Below are positions 8,650-17,586 of a DNA stretch of 64,000 nt, one piece after another; position 1 is the first letter of the stretch, and each line of letters begins with the position of its first letter. Both the position numbers and the translations under genes were made by a program. Origin of the DNA: Marinifilum sp. D714 (GTDB lineage Bacteria; Bacteroidota; Bacteroidia; Bacteroidales; Marinifilaceae); NCBI RefSeq assembly GCF_030851345.1, contig NZ_JALPNU010000014.1, positions 1 to 64,000 of the forward strand, in the 5' to 3' direction. The notes beneath the pieces were generated by a model, which had not been told where the DNA came from, did no database searches, and saw only the letters and a program-made list of their open reading frames with translations.

Positions 8650-11097
8650 ATGAGAATTTTAACTCATCTACTTGTCGGCATGTGCATGCTGATTGGTTTC
8701 TCGTTTTCTGCAAATGCAGAAAAACTTACCGCTAGCATTAAAGGAAAAGTTATTGATGTTAACAGCAAAGAACCTATTCCTTACGCTACGGTTGCACTTG
8801 AAGGTTCTTCCGTTGGTGCCGTAACCAATTTCGAAGGAGAATTTGTAATTGAAGATGTTCCTATGGGTCATTACCATGTGGTAGCAAGTTGTGTAGGATA
8901 TCAAATCAAAACAAAAGAGTGCAACTTGAAAGAAGGCAAGGGAATATCTCTTGAATTTTCTATAGCAGAAGACTTTATTGGTTTAGAGCAGGTTGTTGTA
9001 ACTGCCGATAGAAATAATATACAACGTAAGGATGCGCCGGTTGTGGTAAATTCTATTTCAACAAAATTATTGGAGCAAACATCAGCAGCTAACCTGGCTG
9101 ATGGTTTGGTATTTTCACCAGGTTTGCGTGTTGAAAATGACTGTAATAATTGTGGATTCTCCCAGGTTAGAATGAATGGTTTGGAAGGACCTTACACTCA
9201 AATCTTGATTAATAGTCGTCCAATTTTTAGTGGTTTGGCTGCAGTATACGGATTAGAACACATTCCTTCAAATATGATACAGCGTGTGGAAGTTGTGCGT
9301 GGTGGAGGATCTGCTCTTTTTGGTGGAAATGCCATTGCAGGTACCATTAATATCATCACAAAAGATCCTGTTAGTAACTCGTTTAAAGCGGGTTTTAAAT
9401 ATGGTGCTGTAGGAGTTGGTGCCGATGGAGCGGGAAGTGTAGCAAATGATTTTACTGCTGACTTTAATGCTTCGGTTGTTTCAGAGGATAACAAGAGTGG
9501 AATCTTTATTTTCGGTATGAACCGCCAACGTGACGATTGGGATGCCAATGAAGATGGATATTCTGATTTGGTGAAGATCGAAAATTTAAGTGCAGGTTTA
9601 AGAGCTTATCACAGATTTAGTGAATTAAGCAAACTTACGCTTGAATACCATATTGTTGATGAATTTCGTAGAGGAGGAGATCAGCTGAACATTCCTGCAC
9701 ATCAGGCTTTGGTTGCAGAGCAGGTGAAACACAGAATTAATTCAGGGGGAGTTGTTTGGGATCAGTTCTTTAATCAAGATCGCCATACCAAACTATCTGT
9801 TTATGCATCTGCCCAGCATATCGACAGAGATAGTTATTATGGTGCTGCTACCTTGGAAGATGATAATGGAAATCCATTGGATGTACCAATTCCGGACTTT
9901 AGCTCATATGGTAAAACTGATGATTTGGCGGTTTCTTTAGGAGCCCAGCTTCACACAAAAGTGGCTAATCTATTGCTTTCTCCAGCTGATTTAACTTTTG
10001 GTGTTGAGAATGTATACAACCAATTGAAAGATGATAAGTTGGGCTATTACGATATTGAAACTTCGAAATTTGTTCCAACTACCAATATTGCTGATCAAAA
10101 ATCGAATACCATTGGTGCATTTGCTCAAAGTAAATGGGATTTAGGATTTATGAATTTCCTTTTGGGAGTTAGAATGGATTCGTACAGCATTACCAATGAC
10201 GAGAATGGAAGTGATGATTCGAATGTTGTAATTAGCCCACGTGCCAATGTATTGTTCAAATTATCAGAGCCAACTCAACTTCGTTTTAGCTATGCAAGAG
10301 GATTTAGAGCTCCTCAAATTTTTAACGAAGATTTACATATCGAAGCCTCTGGTGCACGACGAATCATTCACGAGAATGATCCTAACCTGAAAGAGGAAAC
10401 ATCGAACAGTTTTACAGCTTCTTTAGACTTTACCAAAACTTTTGGCAAAACTCAAACCTATTTCTTGGTAGAAGGATTCTATACAGATTTAAAAGATCCT
10501 TTTGTGAATGAGTTTAGCGATCCTGATGCAGATGGAAATGTTGTATCCTTAAGAAAAAATGCTGAAGGAGCTGTGGTAAAAGGAGCGAATATTGAATTGA
10601 AATTGGCTCCATCGTACAAGTTAGACTTCCAAATGGGAATGACACTTCAATCAAGCAAGTACGATGAGGTAATCGACCATGGTGACGATGATGATGCATC
10701 AAATAGTTCGAGTAAAAATATTTTAAGAACTCCAGAGCGTTACGGGTATTTTGCAATGAACTGGAAACCAATACACGAGTTTACAGCAACATTTAGCGGT
10801 TCGTATACAGGAGCTATGGATGTTCTTCACCTTGCAGGCGGATTAGATCCAAACGAAAAAGAAATTTCAACAGAAAGCATCGTAAAGTCTGATGATTTTA
10901 TGGATATGGGAATCAATTTTGCCTACCATTTTGATTTGGGTAGAGAAGTAAAACTACAGTTCGATTTTGGTGTGAAGAACATTTTCAATTCGTTCCAGGA
11001 TGATTTTGACAGAGGACCAAGTCGAGATGCAGGATACATTTACGGACCATTAAATCCAAGAACCATTTACCTGGGTGTGAAAATTGGCAACTTTTAG
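8650..11097 (+). CDS. TonB-dependent outer membrane receptor with CarboxypepD-reg-like N domain
   Basis: An 815-residue outer membrane receptor. Order: signal peptide 1-23 (ending SANA), carboxypeptidase-regulatory-like domain about 28-115 (KGKVIDVNSKEPIPYATV), plug about 118-235 (VVVTADRN, NGLEGPYTQILINSRP, RVEVVRGGGSALFGGNAIAGTI), then the 22-strand barrel ending in aromatic-containing YLGVKIGNF. It lacks the long N-terminal extension of SusC proteins and has no SusD partner, so it fits small-ligand uptake. The CNNCG motif in the plug and an Asp-rich barrel loop (GDDDDASNSSS near 676), with the His-rich neighbour upstream, point to a metal ion or metal chelate. No cobalamin riboswitch lies upstream. 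Ligand assignment is inference. Confidence 0.88.
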   Translation: MRILTHLLVGMCMLIGFSFSANAEKLTASIKGKVIDVNSKEPIPYATVALEGSSVGAVTNFEGEFVIEDVPMGHYHVVASCVGYQIKTKECNLKEGKGISLEFSIAEDFIGLEQVVVTADRNNIQRKDAPVVVNSISTKLLEQTSAANLADGLVFSPGLRVENDCNNCGFSQVRMNGLEGPYTQILINSRPIFSGLAAVYGLEHIPSNMIQRVEVVRGGGSALFGGNAIAGTINIITKDPVSNSFKAGFKYGAVGVGADGAGSVANDFTADFNASVVSEDNKSGIFIFGMNRQRDDWDANEDGYSDLVKIENLSAGLRAYHRFSELSKLTLEYHIVDEFRRGGDQLNIPAHQALVAEQVKHRINSGGVVWDQFFNQDRHTKLSVYASAQHIDRDSYYGAATLEDDNGNPLDVPIPDFSSYGKTDDLAVSLGAQLHTKVANLLLSPADLTFGVENVYNQLKDDKLGYYDIETSKFVPTTNIADQKSNTIGAFAQSKWDLGFMNFLLGVRMDSYSITNDENGSDDSNVVISPRANVLFKLSEPTQLRFSYARGFRAPQIFNEDLHIEASGARRIIHENDPNLKEETSNSFTASLDFTKTFGKTQTYFLVEGFYTDLKDPFVNEFSDPDADGNVVSLRKNAEGAVVKGANIELKLAPSYKLDFQMGMTLQSSKYDEVIDHGDDDDASNSSSKNILRTPERYGYFAMNWKPIHEFTATFSGSYTGAMDVLHLAGGLDPNEKEISTESIVKSDDFMDMGINFAYHFDLGREVKLQFDFGVKNIFNSFQDDFDRGPSRDAGYIYGPLNPRTIYLGVKIGNF

Positions 11098-11144
11098 TAG
11101 AAAATTTCTACACACGATTATAGTAAAAACTGTGGGTTAGTTTT

Positions 11145-11182
11145 AACGGGACTGTTTCATTTTATGACAGTTCCGTTTTTTT
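11145..11182 (+). terminator. Rho-independent terminator of the receptor gene
   Basis: Hairpin AACGGGACTGT / ACAGTTCCGTT followed by a run of T, 48 bp after the receptor stop codon. Confidence 0.8.
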
Positions 11183-11347
11183 GTGTTTCAATTTTTGACT
11201 TGGTACAATAATTGAATAAAGCTTTATTGTGTTATCATTATAAATCAGAAATTATGAACTGATAATATGTTGTATAGAACGATTTTTTAAAAAAGATAAG
11301 TAAATTTGCACGAAACATTAAAAAAAGATTGAATTACCACGGGAGAT

Positions 11348-12223
11348 ATGGAAAACGAGAAGAAAGATAAGATTTACAAAGGTGTATTAATAGGATTGGG
11401 AATAGTATTGGTTGTTATTGCAGTAATGTACTACTCGGAACACCGTGAAAACAAGAGATATATTGGAGAAATTACCGCAGAAAAATTAAGCTTGCAAAAC
11501 GAACTTGAATTGCTTTCTGCTGACTATGATTCTTTGCAAACCAGCAACGATACTTTAAATGTTCAGTTAAAAATGGAACAAGAGAAAATCTCAGAGCTTT
11601 TGGAAAGAATGAGAGTATTTCGAAACAATTCGTATGCAGAAATTAACAAATACAAGCGTGAGTTAGGTACACTAAAAGAAGTTCTTAGGGATTACATTGT
11701 TCAAATCGATTCTTTGAATACTCGAAACCAATTATTAACTGCTGAAAACAAGAGAGTGAAAAAGCAAATTGATTGGGTAAAAGAGAGAAATCAAAAACTT
11801 GAGGAATCAACCGAGAATATGAAAGAAGTAATTAGTAAGGCTGCTGCTCTCGATGTTGCCGAACTAAATTGCTATCCAATCAATAGAAAGGGTAGAACGG
11901 TTAAAAAGATTTCTAAAACAGAAAAATTGAAAACTAGTTTTACTTTGCGTAAGAATATTACTGCCTCAACAGGGGCTAAAGAAATATTTGTTCGTTTAAC
12001 TCGTCCTGATGAGGTGGTTCTTGGAAATCCTCAGAATCTGTTATTCGACTTTGAAAATACCAAGTTGGTGTACTCTGCCAAGCGTGAAATTGATTATGAA
12101 GGAGACGAGCTGGAAGTTTCAATTTTCTGGGACAATGATGGAAGTTTAATTGCCGGCGAATACAAAGTTGATGTATTTGCAGAAGGAAATCATATCGGAA
12201 ACGCGAAGTTTTTACTGAAATAG
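11348..12223 (+). CDS. Membrane-anchored coiled-coil protein of unknown function
   Basis: A 291-residue protein. A single transmembrane segment (about 12-29) follows a charged cytoplasmic start (MENEKKDKIYKG). A long heptad-rich coiled coil spans about 38-165 and a beta-rich C-terminal domain about 195-291 (IFVRLTRPDEVVLGNP, VSIFWDNDGSLIAGEYKVDVF). The topology suggests a periplasmic coiled coil with a folded end domain. I recognise it as a type conserved in Bacteroidota but know no function. It has its own terminator downstream, and no operon partner. Confidence 0.7.
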   Translation: MENEKKDKIYKGVLIGLGIVLVVIAVMYYSEHRENKRYIGEITAEKLSLQNELELLSADYDSLQTSNDTLNVQLKMEQEKISELLERMRVFRNNSYAEINKYKRELGTLKEVLRDYIVQIDSLNTRNQLLTAENKRVKKQIDWVKERNQKLEESTENMKEVISKAAALDVAELNCYPINRKGRTVKKISKTEKLKTSFTLRKNITASTGAKEIFVRLTRPDEVVLGNPQNLLFDFENTKLVYSAKREIDYEGDELEVSIFWDNDGSLIAGEYKVDVFAEGNHIGNAKFLLK

Positions 12224-12243
12224 AATATTTTGCCCTACAAGAT

Positions 12244-12281
12244 AAAAAATAAGCTTGCCAATTTTGGCAAGCTTATTTTTT
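12244..12281 (+). terminator. Strong bidirectional terminator
   Basis: Perfect hairpin with arms AAAAAATAAGCTTGCCAA and its complement, 2-nt loop, A-run before and T-run after. It lies between the coiled-coil gene (+) and the convergent secreted-protein gene (-). Confidence 0.9.
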
Positions 12282-12308
12282 GCTCTAAATTTTTGTCAAG
12301 TGCCATTA

Positions 12309-12767
12309 TTACTTAAATATGGTTCTCGAACCGAATGCTCTAAATCCAATTAGAATCGAAACACATCCACTTTCAACCTCCTCTTTGGTCATGTTTTCAG
12401 GAACCAATACACGTATGATAAAATCATCGGTACTTTCAACCATAAAGTCCCATATGTTGGTATGGTCTTCATCTGCATTATCGTAGAGTAGATTGTATTC
12501 CGTATCGAAGAATTGGAACTGTAATTTTCCCAATTGCTCTTCTCCTTTTACAAGTATTCTATATTCTTGATTCTTATAAAAAGTCAATTGCAGTTCAGCA
12601 GTTTCTCCTTGCGATAGTACTGCATTATTTAATTGCCCATTAAAAGTGTATGGATTCAATTGAGGAATACATTCCTTTTTTGTGTATTCATTGCATTGGG
12701 CCAAAGTGAATTCTGTTAAAGCCAAAATGCAAATAGAAAATATGGCGAATTTTATTAATATCTTCAT
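12309..12767 (-). CDS. Small secreted beta-rich protein of unknown function
   Basis: A 152-residue protein with a signal peptide (about 1-23, ending TLAQC). The mature part has two early cysteines (CNEYTKKEC) and a beta-rich body (GETAELQLTFYKNQEYRILV; DDFIIRVLVPENM), resembling a small jelly-roll or C2-like sandwich. No catalytic motif is visible. It is transcribed just after the lipoprotein gene upstream (22-bp gap), so the two are likely one operon. Function unknown. Confidence 0.7.
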   Translation of the reverse strand: MKILIKFAIFSICILALTEFTLAQCNEYTKKECIPQLNPYTFNGQLNNAVLSQGETAELQLTFYKNQEYRILVKGEEQLGKLQFQFFDTEYNLLYDNADEDHTNIWDFMVESTDDFIIRVLVPENMTKEEVESGCVSILIGFRAFGSRTIFK

Positions 12768-12789
12768 AAGTAGTGAGTTTAAACAGAAA

Positions 12790-13686
12790 TTATAATTCGG
12801 TAAGTTTGGCTCTTATTCGATTGTTAATTTCATGAATGCCTTTAATCGTTTCGTTCGAAGCGGTTAGTGTAACTTTATTTTGAATTATAGTTTTTCCATT
12901 TTTCGATTTTAAGCTAGATGGTGTTTTTTTCACTTGTTCAATTTCTTTGAACTTGGCATCTAGCTTTTTTAGATCAGGTAAAATCTCATTGATTTTTTTA
13001 TCATTTCGATATTGATTTAGCAGACCAATTAAATTTTTAACAGAATGCTTTTGTTGTGCAATTAAACTTACCAACTCTTTTTGGGGTTTTTCTAAATTGA
13101 TAATATTTGTGGCTAGATATAGGGTTTCTATCCATCCTCCAAAAATAATGAGTGCAGCAGTTCCACCACGCTGATTTTCTTTTAAATAACTATCTGATGT
13201 GGTAAATGTTTCCGATATGATATTTAATAAGGAATCCTGATTTTCAATATTTTCCTCTACCCGCTTGGCTGTAATTTTCTCCTGCTCTTCGGGAATGCCT
13301 AGTTCACGGGTAAACTTCTTAATAACTGCTAGATATCGGGCAGCATCCTGAAACTGGTTGTAGATTCTAATGTAACATAAATCAGCACCGTAAATTCCAA
13401 CATTGATGGCCATATCAGCTTGTGATAAATAGTTGTCGGCATTGTTGACAGAGTTCATTAAATCTGGCTGATAGGGGAGGTTCATTTCCTTCATCAATTC
13501 TGTTACCTGCAATGGACTTGGAACATTATAGAAGAGGTTTTTTACCGGACCAAATTTTTGTGGCGGTACGAGATTATTTTCCAGTGTATTTTTTTTTGTA
13601 CTGGTATTGTTGTTGCACGAAAAGCACAGCAATGTATTTGTGAAAATCAGTAAAAAACAGATTGCTCTGATCGTAATTCTTAACAT
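12790..13686 (-). CDS. Lipoprotein of unknown function
   Basis: A 298-residue lipoprotein. The signal peptide ends LLCFSC and is followed by an Asn/Thr/Lys linker. The body is helical, with VPSPLQVTELMKEMNLPY near 55, NVGIYGADLCYIRIYNQ near 98, and GGWIETLYLATNIIN near 180. The pattern suggests an all-helical envelope protein; I do not recognise a named family. It precedes the small secreted protein gene in a probable two-gene operon. Function unknown. Confidence 0.7.
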   Translation of the reverse strand: MLRITIRAICFLLIFTNTLLCFSCNNNTSTKKNTLENNLVPPQKFGPVKNLFYNVPSPLQVTELMKEMNLPYQPDLMNSVNNADNYLSQADMAINVGIYGADLCYIRIYNQFQDAARYLAVIKKFTRELGIPEEQEKITAKRVEENIENQDSLLNIISETFTTSDSYLKENQRGGTAALIIFGGWIETLYLATNIINLEKPQKELVSLIAQQKHSVKNLIGLLNQYRNDKKINEILPDLKKLDAKFKEIEQVKKTPSSLKSKNGKTIIQNKVTLTASNETIKGIHEINNRIRAKLTEL

Positions 13687-13855
13687 AGTATGTGTGTTTA
13701 CTCTAAGTTTTCTAATGGTAATAAACTTAAAGTTATACTTTTACTGTCAATAAGCAAGCAAAAAAATAATATATCGCACCTTCCGTGAAAAACATTTAAC
13801 TTGTAGAAACAATTGAAAAATACTATCAAATAAAAAGTTACAAAAAGAAATAGAC

Positions 13856-15145
13856 ATGAGAATAGGAATACTAATAGGACGAATTGGAGGTGTAGATGGA
13901 GTTGCGTTGGAAACAGAAAAATGGATTAAAGTATTTCGAAAAATGGGACACGAAGTGTTCATATTGTCTGGACAATACGAGGAACGAAAATTTGATCCTC
14001 AGTTTGAAACATTGGTACCTGAAATGTCTTTTTTCTCTCCTGAAGGATTTTGGGGACAAAAAAAAGCATTTCATTTTCCTGATGATAACTTGCCTGAACT
14101 TTTGGAGCACATACATTTTTATGCCGATTTAATTGGAAACAAGATTATTGATTGGGCAAGAGAAAAGAAAATTGATGTTTTCGTTTCTGAAAATGCTTCA
14201 GCTTTGCCAGCACATCTGGAAATGGGCTTAGGAATTAAGAAAGCAATAGTTGAGCTCGGATTACCTACCATTACTCACGATCATGATTTTTTTTGGGAAA
14301 GAGGAGACAGATACCTTTCTCCATATGAAGAAATTAATCAAATTGTTGCCGATAATTTTCCATTGCGACTGCCAAATGTTTTTCATGCAGTAATTAATAC
14401 TTACGGAAAAGATACATTACGAACAAGATTCGGCAGGGAATCTGTTGTTGTACCCAATGTTATGAATTTTGACTTGCCTTTTGGAGAGATTAATGAAACC
14501 AATATCAATTTAAAGAGGAATCTAGGTTTTAAGGAGAATGATTATATTCTTGCTCAGGTTACTAGAATTGTTCGTCGTAAAGGGATTGAAACAGCCATTA
14601 AGCTAATCCATATGCTCGATGATACAAATGCGAAACTGGTAATTACAGGCAGCCATTCTGATGATGAGGGAAATGTTTACTACAATGAATTGATTGAACA
14701 GATTCATGAGTTGAAATTGGAAGGACAAGTGATGTTTGCATCGCATATTATCAAGAACAATAGACGACAAATACAAGGAAGCAAATCTTATGCTCTTTCC
14801 GATGCCTATGCTCATGCTAAGGCAAGTACCTATTTCAGTACTTATGAAGGGTTTGGAAATGCATTTATTGAATCGGTATTGGGAAAATGTCCAATTTTCG
14901 TGAACAATTACAAACCGGTTTATTGGCCTGATATAGGAAGCAAGGGATTTAAAACAGTTATGCTTGAGGATAATGTTATTACCGATAAAGCATTAGCCGA
15001 TATGAATGAAGTAATTCATAATGAAAAGCTAAATCAGGAAATAGGAGAGTTTAATTATCAGCTAGGGAAGAAATATTTCTCTTTTGATACTCTTGAAGAA
15101 AAATTGGTTGAAATTTTGGATAAAGCTGCTAGATTCTCTTCCTAA
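13856..15145 (+). CDS. GT4-family glycosyltransferase, mannosylglucosylglycerate-synthase-like
   Basis: A 429-residue cytoplasmic GT-B glycosyltransferase. The N domain begins IGILIGRIGGVDGVALE, the Gly-rich acceptor loop of GT4 enzymes, and has THDHDFFWERGDRY near 141. The C domain has the donor-site segment VTRIVRRKGIETAIKLI near 236 and the E-x7-E region STYEGFGNAFIESV near 328. The N-terminal loop plus the HDHDF motif recall mannosylglucosylglycerate synthases that move mannose from GDP-mannose to a glycerate glycoside; a GDP-mannose pyrophosphorylase gene (18479) lies 3.3 kb away. An ordinary envelope glycan transferase is equally possible. Its stop overlaps the stop region of the convergent amidohydrolase-like gene by 4 bp. 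Confidence 0.75.
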   Translation: MRIGILIGRIGGVDGVALETEKWIKVFRKMGHEVFILSGQYEERKFDPQFETLVPEMSFFSPEGFWGQKKAFHFPDDNLPELLEHIHFYADLIGNKIIDWAREKKIDVFVSENASALPAHLEMGLGIKKAIVELGLPTITHDHDFFWERGDRYLSPYEEINQIVADNFPLRLPNVFHAVINTYGKDTLRTRFGRESVVVPNVMNFDLPFGEINETNINLKRNLGFKENDYILAQVTRIVRRKGIETAIKLIHMLDDTNAKLVITGSHSDDEGNVYYNELIEQIHELKLEGQVMFASHIIKNNRRQIQGSKSYALSDAYAHAKASTYFSTYEGFGNAFIESVLGKCPIFVNNYKPVYWPDIGSKGFKTVMLEDNVITDKALADMNEVIHNEKLNQEIGEFNYQLGKKYFSFDTLEEKLVEILDKAARFSS

Positions 15146-15936
15146 ATCAATATTTTAAGTTCAGCTTGATTGGTTAGCTGATTGCTGCTAAAATCAATTC
15201 CTGAAATTAGATTTAATCCTGGTCTTTTGCCGATTTCTAAAGATCCAAAATCATTATCGATTCTTAAATTTTGTGCAGGATATAAACTTGCCCATTTTAT
15301 CATTTCCCAAACAGATAGTTTAGGGAATTTTTGCTGAATCAGCTTCATTTCTTCAAAGATTGAAAGCCTTTGATGTGTGCCAAGCGATCCGGTTCCAATG
15401 CAAAATTGATTGTTCTTGCTGACTTCCATTTCACACTTGTCCATTATTAAGTGATTTAATAAAGTAATGGAATTGGTGCGTGTGTTTTCATTTCCTGCAA
15501 GTTGATAGAATAAATTCTCATCTGGAGTAACAAAATGAACTTTTGACTTCTCTTTCTTCGATAGTGAATCTTGATGAGGAAATAGATCAGCTGCAGCTTT
15601 TGTTCCAAAAGCTTCCAAATGGTTAATGCCTTTTTGTACAGAAGGTAAATCAGTTGGTAATGAATTTACTTTTGATTTAAGGTTGGCATGAAAATCTCCA
15701 GCAGTACACTCATTAAAATCTTGGGCTGTAAAATTGCTGTAAGATAGTAATGTAAAGGCATCAACAAATCCAGGAACTATGGTTCCACCATAAAATTCAA
15801 GATTTTCAATTTCCTTAAAGTTGTTCTTGGTGTCAATAATGTCAACAATTCGATTGGTATCATCAAGAACAATTATGCCTTTTTTTAATGGGCCTGAGTT
15901 GACTGGAAAAATATAATTTGCAGTGATTTTTCTCAT
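15142..15936 (-). CDS. Degenerate amidohydrolase-like protein lacking metal ligands
   Basis: A 264-residue protein of the amidohydrolase (aminodeoxyfutalosine deaminase/SsnA-like) type, about two thirds of the usual length. The N-terminal beta sandwich is present (ANYIFPVNSGPLKKGIIVLDD; GTIVPGFVDAF). The C-terminal end is also recognisable (LSIFEEMKLIQQKFP, GSLEIGKRPGLNLI). The metal-binding HxH after PGFV is replaced by AFTLLSYS, and the catalytic Asp of the LGTDSLA motif is Gly (IGTGSLG). Part of the barrel carrying the other histidines is missing. It cannot be a normal metal-dependent hydrolase. The frame is intact and it overlaps the upstream DUF4296 gene by 4 bp (ATGA), so it is translated as a coupled partner. 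Confidence 0.7.
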   Translation of the reverse strand: MRKITANYIFPVNSGPLKKGIIVLDDTNRIVDIIDTKNNFKEIENLEFYGGTIVPGFVDAFTLLSYSNFTAQDFNECTAGDFHANLKSKVNSLPTDLPSVQKGINHLEAFGTKAAADLFPHQDSLSKKEKSKVHFVTPDENLFYQLAGNENTRTNSITLLNHLIMDKCEMEVSKNNQFCIGTGSLGTHQRLSIFEEMKLIQQKFPKLSVWEMIKWASLYPAQNLRIDNDFGSLEIGKRPGLNLISGIDFSSNQLTNQAELKILI

Positions 15937-16766
15937 CTTAAATCAGGAATAAATTCTCCTCGATCGATGTGTCGTTTTAATTCTCTTTCAATCTCAGTTG
16001 TATCAGGTTTCATTTCAGGATTATAAATTTTAATATTCTTAATCTCATATTCCTGAGTAAATATTTTAAGATCATTATCCCATTTAAATAGATCACCTAC
16101 CAAATGTGTATAAGTAGTATCAGGATATTCTAACTGGATGCTGTAAGTTTTAAAAATGGAATCTTTTTCAATCTTAATTGGATCGAAAAGCACTTTTTGC
16201 GGACCATTAGTGGTATCCTTTTTCCAGAAATAGGCTTCCATTGTAGGATTTTCCGTTTGATCCTTTTGAAATATTCTGATATCGGCAGATACTGTATAAA
16301 TACCCCTTTCTTTGATAGGAATTCTAAAACTAAAAGTTGGTTTACCTTGCTTTGGAACAATCCAGTGTTTTTTTCTTTTCCACAGGTTAACGGTATCCTG
16401 TTCAAGCTTTGCATTTTTTATATCAATACGATATTTGGTCTCTAATCGGTTTAGAGAGTCAATTACCTTATCGTAAATTTTTGTGAAGTTTGCAGTGTTT
16501 TCAGCATAGTATGCTACGCATGAATCAAATTCAGCAGGTTGTAAGTTATACTTTTCGTAGATGGAATTGTAGTAATAACTTGGTCGATAATTTTTACCAG
16601 CTCGGTAAATATTCTGTGCAGACATAGTACCATCTGCAATGTGAATATCGATTAGCATTTTTGTAAATTCTTCCTGATTTAGTTTAGGAGGATTCTTTTT
16701 TTCCTTAGAGCAAGAAAATAGAAAAACCGAAATGGTGGTTATGGTAATTATCAATACTTTATTCAT
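15933..16766 (-). CDS. DUF4296 domain lipoprotein
   Basis: A lipoprotein of about 277 residues. I place the start at the ATG at 16764-16766 because the next residues (MNKVLIITITTISVFLFSC) form a clean lipoprotein signal; an upstream ATG at 16802 would add 12 residues that spoil it. The DUF4296 domain covers about 25-120, with the family pattern LNQEEFTKMLIDIHIADG and YYYNSIYEKYNL. The C-terminal half is beta-rich (FSFRIPIKERGIYTVSADIR). These are conserved Bacteroidota proteins of unknown role. The stop overlaps the start of the degenerate amidohydrolase gene by 4 bp. Confidence 0.8.
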   Translation of the reverse strand: MNKVLIITITTISVFLFSCSKEKKNPPKLNQEEFTKMLIDIHIADGTMSAQNIYRAGKNYRPSYYYNSIYEKYNLQPAEFDSCVAYYAENTANFTKIYDKVIDSLNRLETKYRIDIKNAKLEQDTVNLWKRKKHWIVPKQGKPTFSFRIPIKERGIYTVSADIRIFQKDQTENPTMEAYFWKKDTTNGPQKVLFDPIKIEKDSIFKTYSIQLEYPDTTYTHLVGDLFKWDNDLKIFTQEYEIKNIKIYNPEMKPDTTEIERELKRHIDRGEFIPDLR

Positions 16767-16833
16767 CGAAAACTTGACTTGTTTGTTGGGCAAAGATAAC
16801 AATTGCTTACGTAATCTTTGGATTTAAAAGCAA

Positions 16834-17586
16834 TCAGGTTGATTTTTTAATATTTTTAAACAAATCGGAAGCAAATACAAAATCATTTAAGGCCTGATTT
16901 TCGGTATTGAATATTTGATCTTTGTTTCCTTCCCACGCCTTAAAACCCTTGTTAATAAACAGTATTTTCTCACCAATTTCCATAACTGAATTCATGTCGT
17001 GAGTATTAATTATAGTGGTTATATTAAACTCTTTGGTGATTTCTTGAATCAAATTGTCAATAACAATTGCTGTTACTGGATCTAAACCCGAATTTGGTTC
17101 ATCACAGAACAAATACTTGGGATTTAAAGCGATTGCTCTTGCAATTGCAACACGTTTTTGCATTCCACCACTAATTTCAGCAGGAAAAAGGTGGTTGGCA
17201 TTTTGAATGTTTACTCTATCCAAACAAAAGGCTACCCTTTTGTTCTTCTCTTTTTCAGACATGGTTGAAAACATGTCCAATGGAAAGCTCACATTCTCTT
17301 CTACATTTAAAGAATCGAACAATGCTCCGCCTTGAAAAACCATTCCCATTTCCTTTCGGATTTCTTTTTTTCCTTTGTGATTTAGCTCAGTAAAATTTCT
17401 GTCGTTGTAATAAATTGCACCATTATCTATATCATGCAAACCAATTATCGATTTAAGCAAAACGGTTTTACCTGATCCACTTTGGCCGATGATTAAATTG
17501 GTTTTACCTGATTCGAAGGTAATGGAGATATCGTTTAAGACTTTTAAATCGCCAAATGATTTATTTACGTTTTCCAGTCTGATCAT
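16834..17586 (-). CDS. mlaF: ABC transporter ATPase, MlaF type
   Basis: A 250-residue ATPase with Walker A GQSGSGKT near 34, Q-loop VFQGGALFDSL near 84, signature ISGGMQKR near 138, Walker B YLFCDEPNSGLD near 158 and the switch histidine NTHDMNSV near 195. The sequence (ALFDSLNVEENVSFPL) matches the MlaF group that powers lipid transport between the outer and inner membranes. The start codon overlaps the end of the MlaE-type permease gene by 4 bp, so they are cotranslated. The periplasmic MCE-domain partner (MlaD) is not in this neighbourhood. Confidence 0.88.
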   Translation of the reverse strand: MIRLENVNKSFGDLKVLNDISITFESGKTNLIIGQSGSGKTVLLKSIIGLHDIDNGAIYYNDRNFTELNHKGKKEIRKEMGMVFQGGALFDSLNVEENVSFPLDMFSTMSEKEKNKRVAFCLDRVNIQNANHLFPAEISGGMQKRVAIARAIALNPKYLFCDEPNSGLDPVTAIVIDNLIQEITKEFNITTIINTHDMNSVMEIGEKILFINKGFKAWEGNKDQIFNTENQALNDFVFASDLFKNIKKST

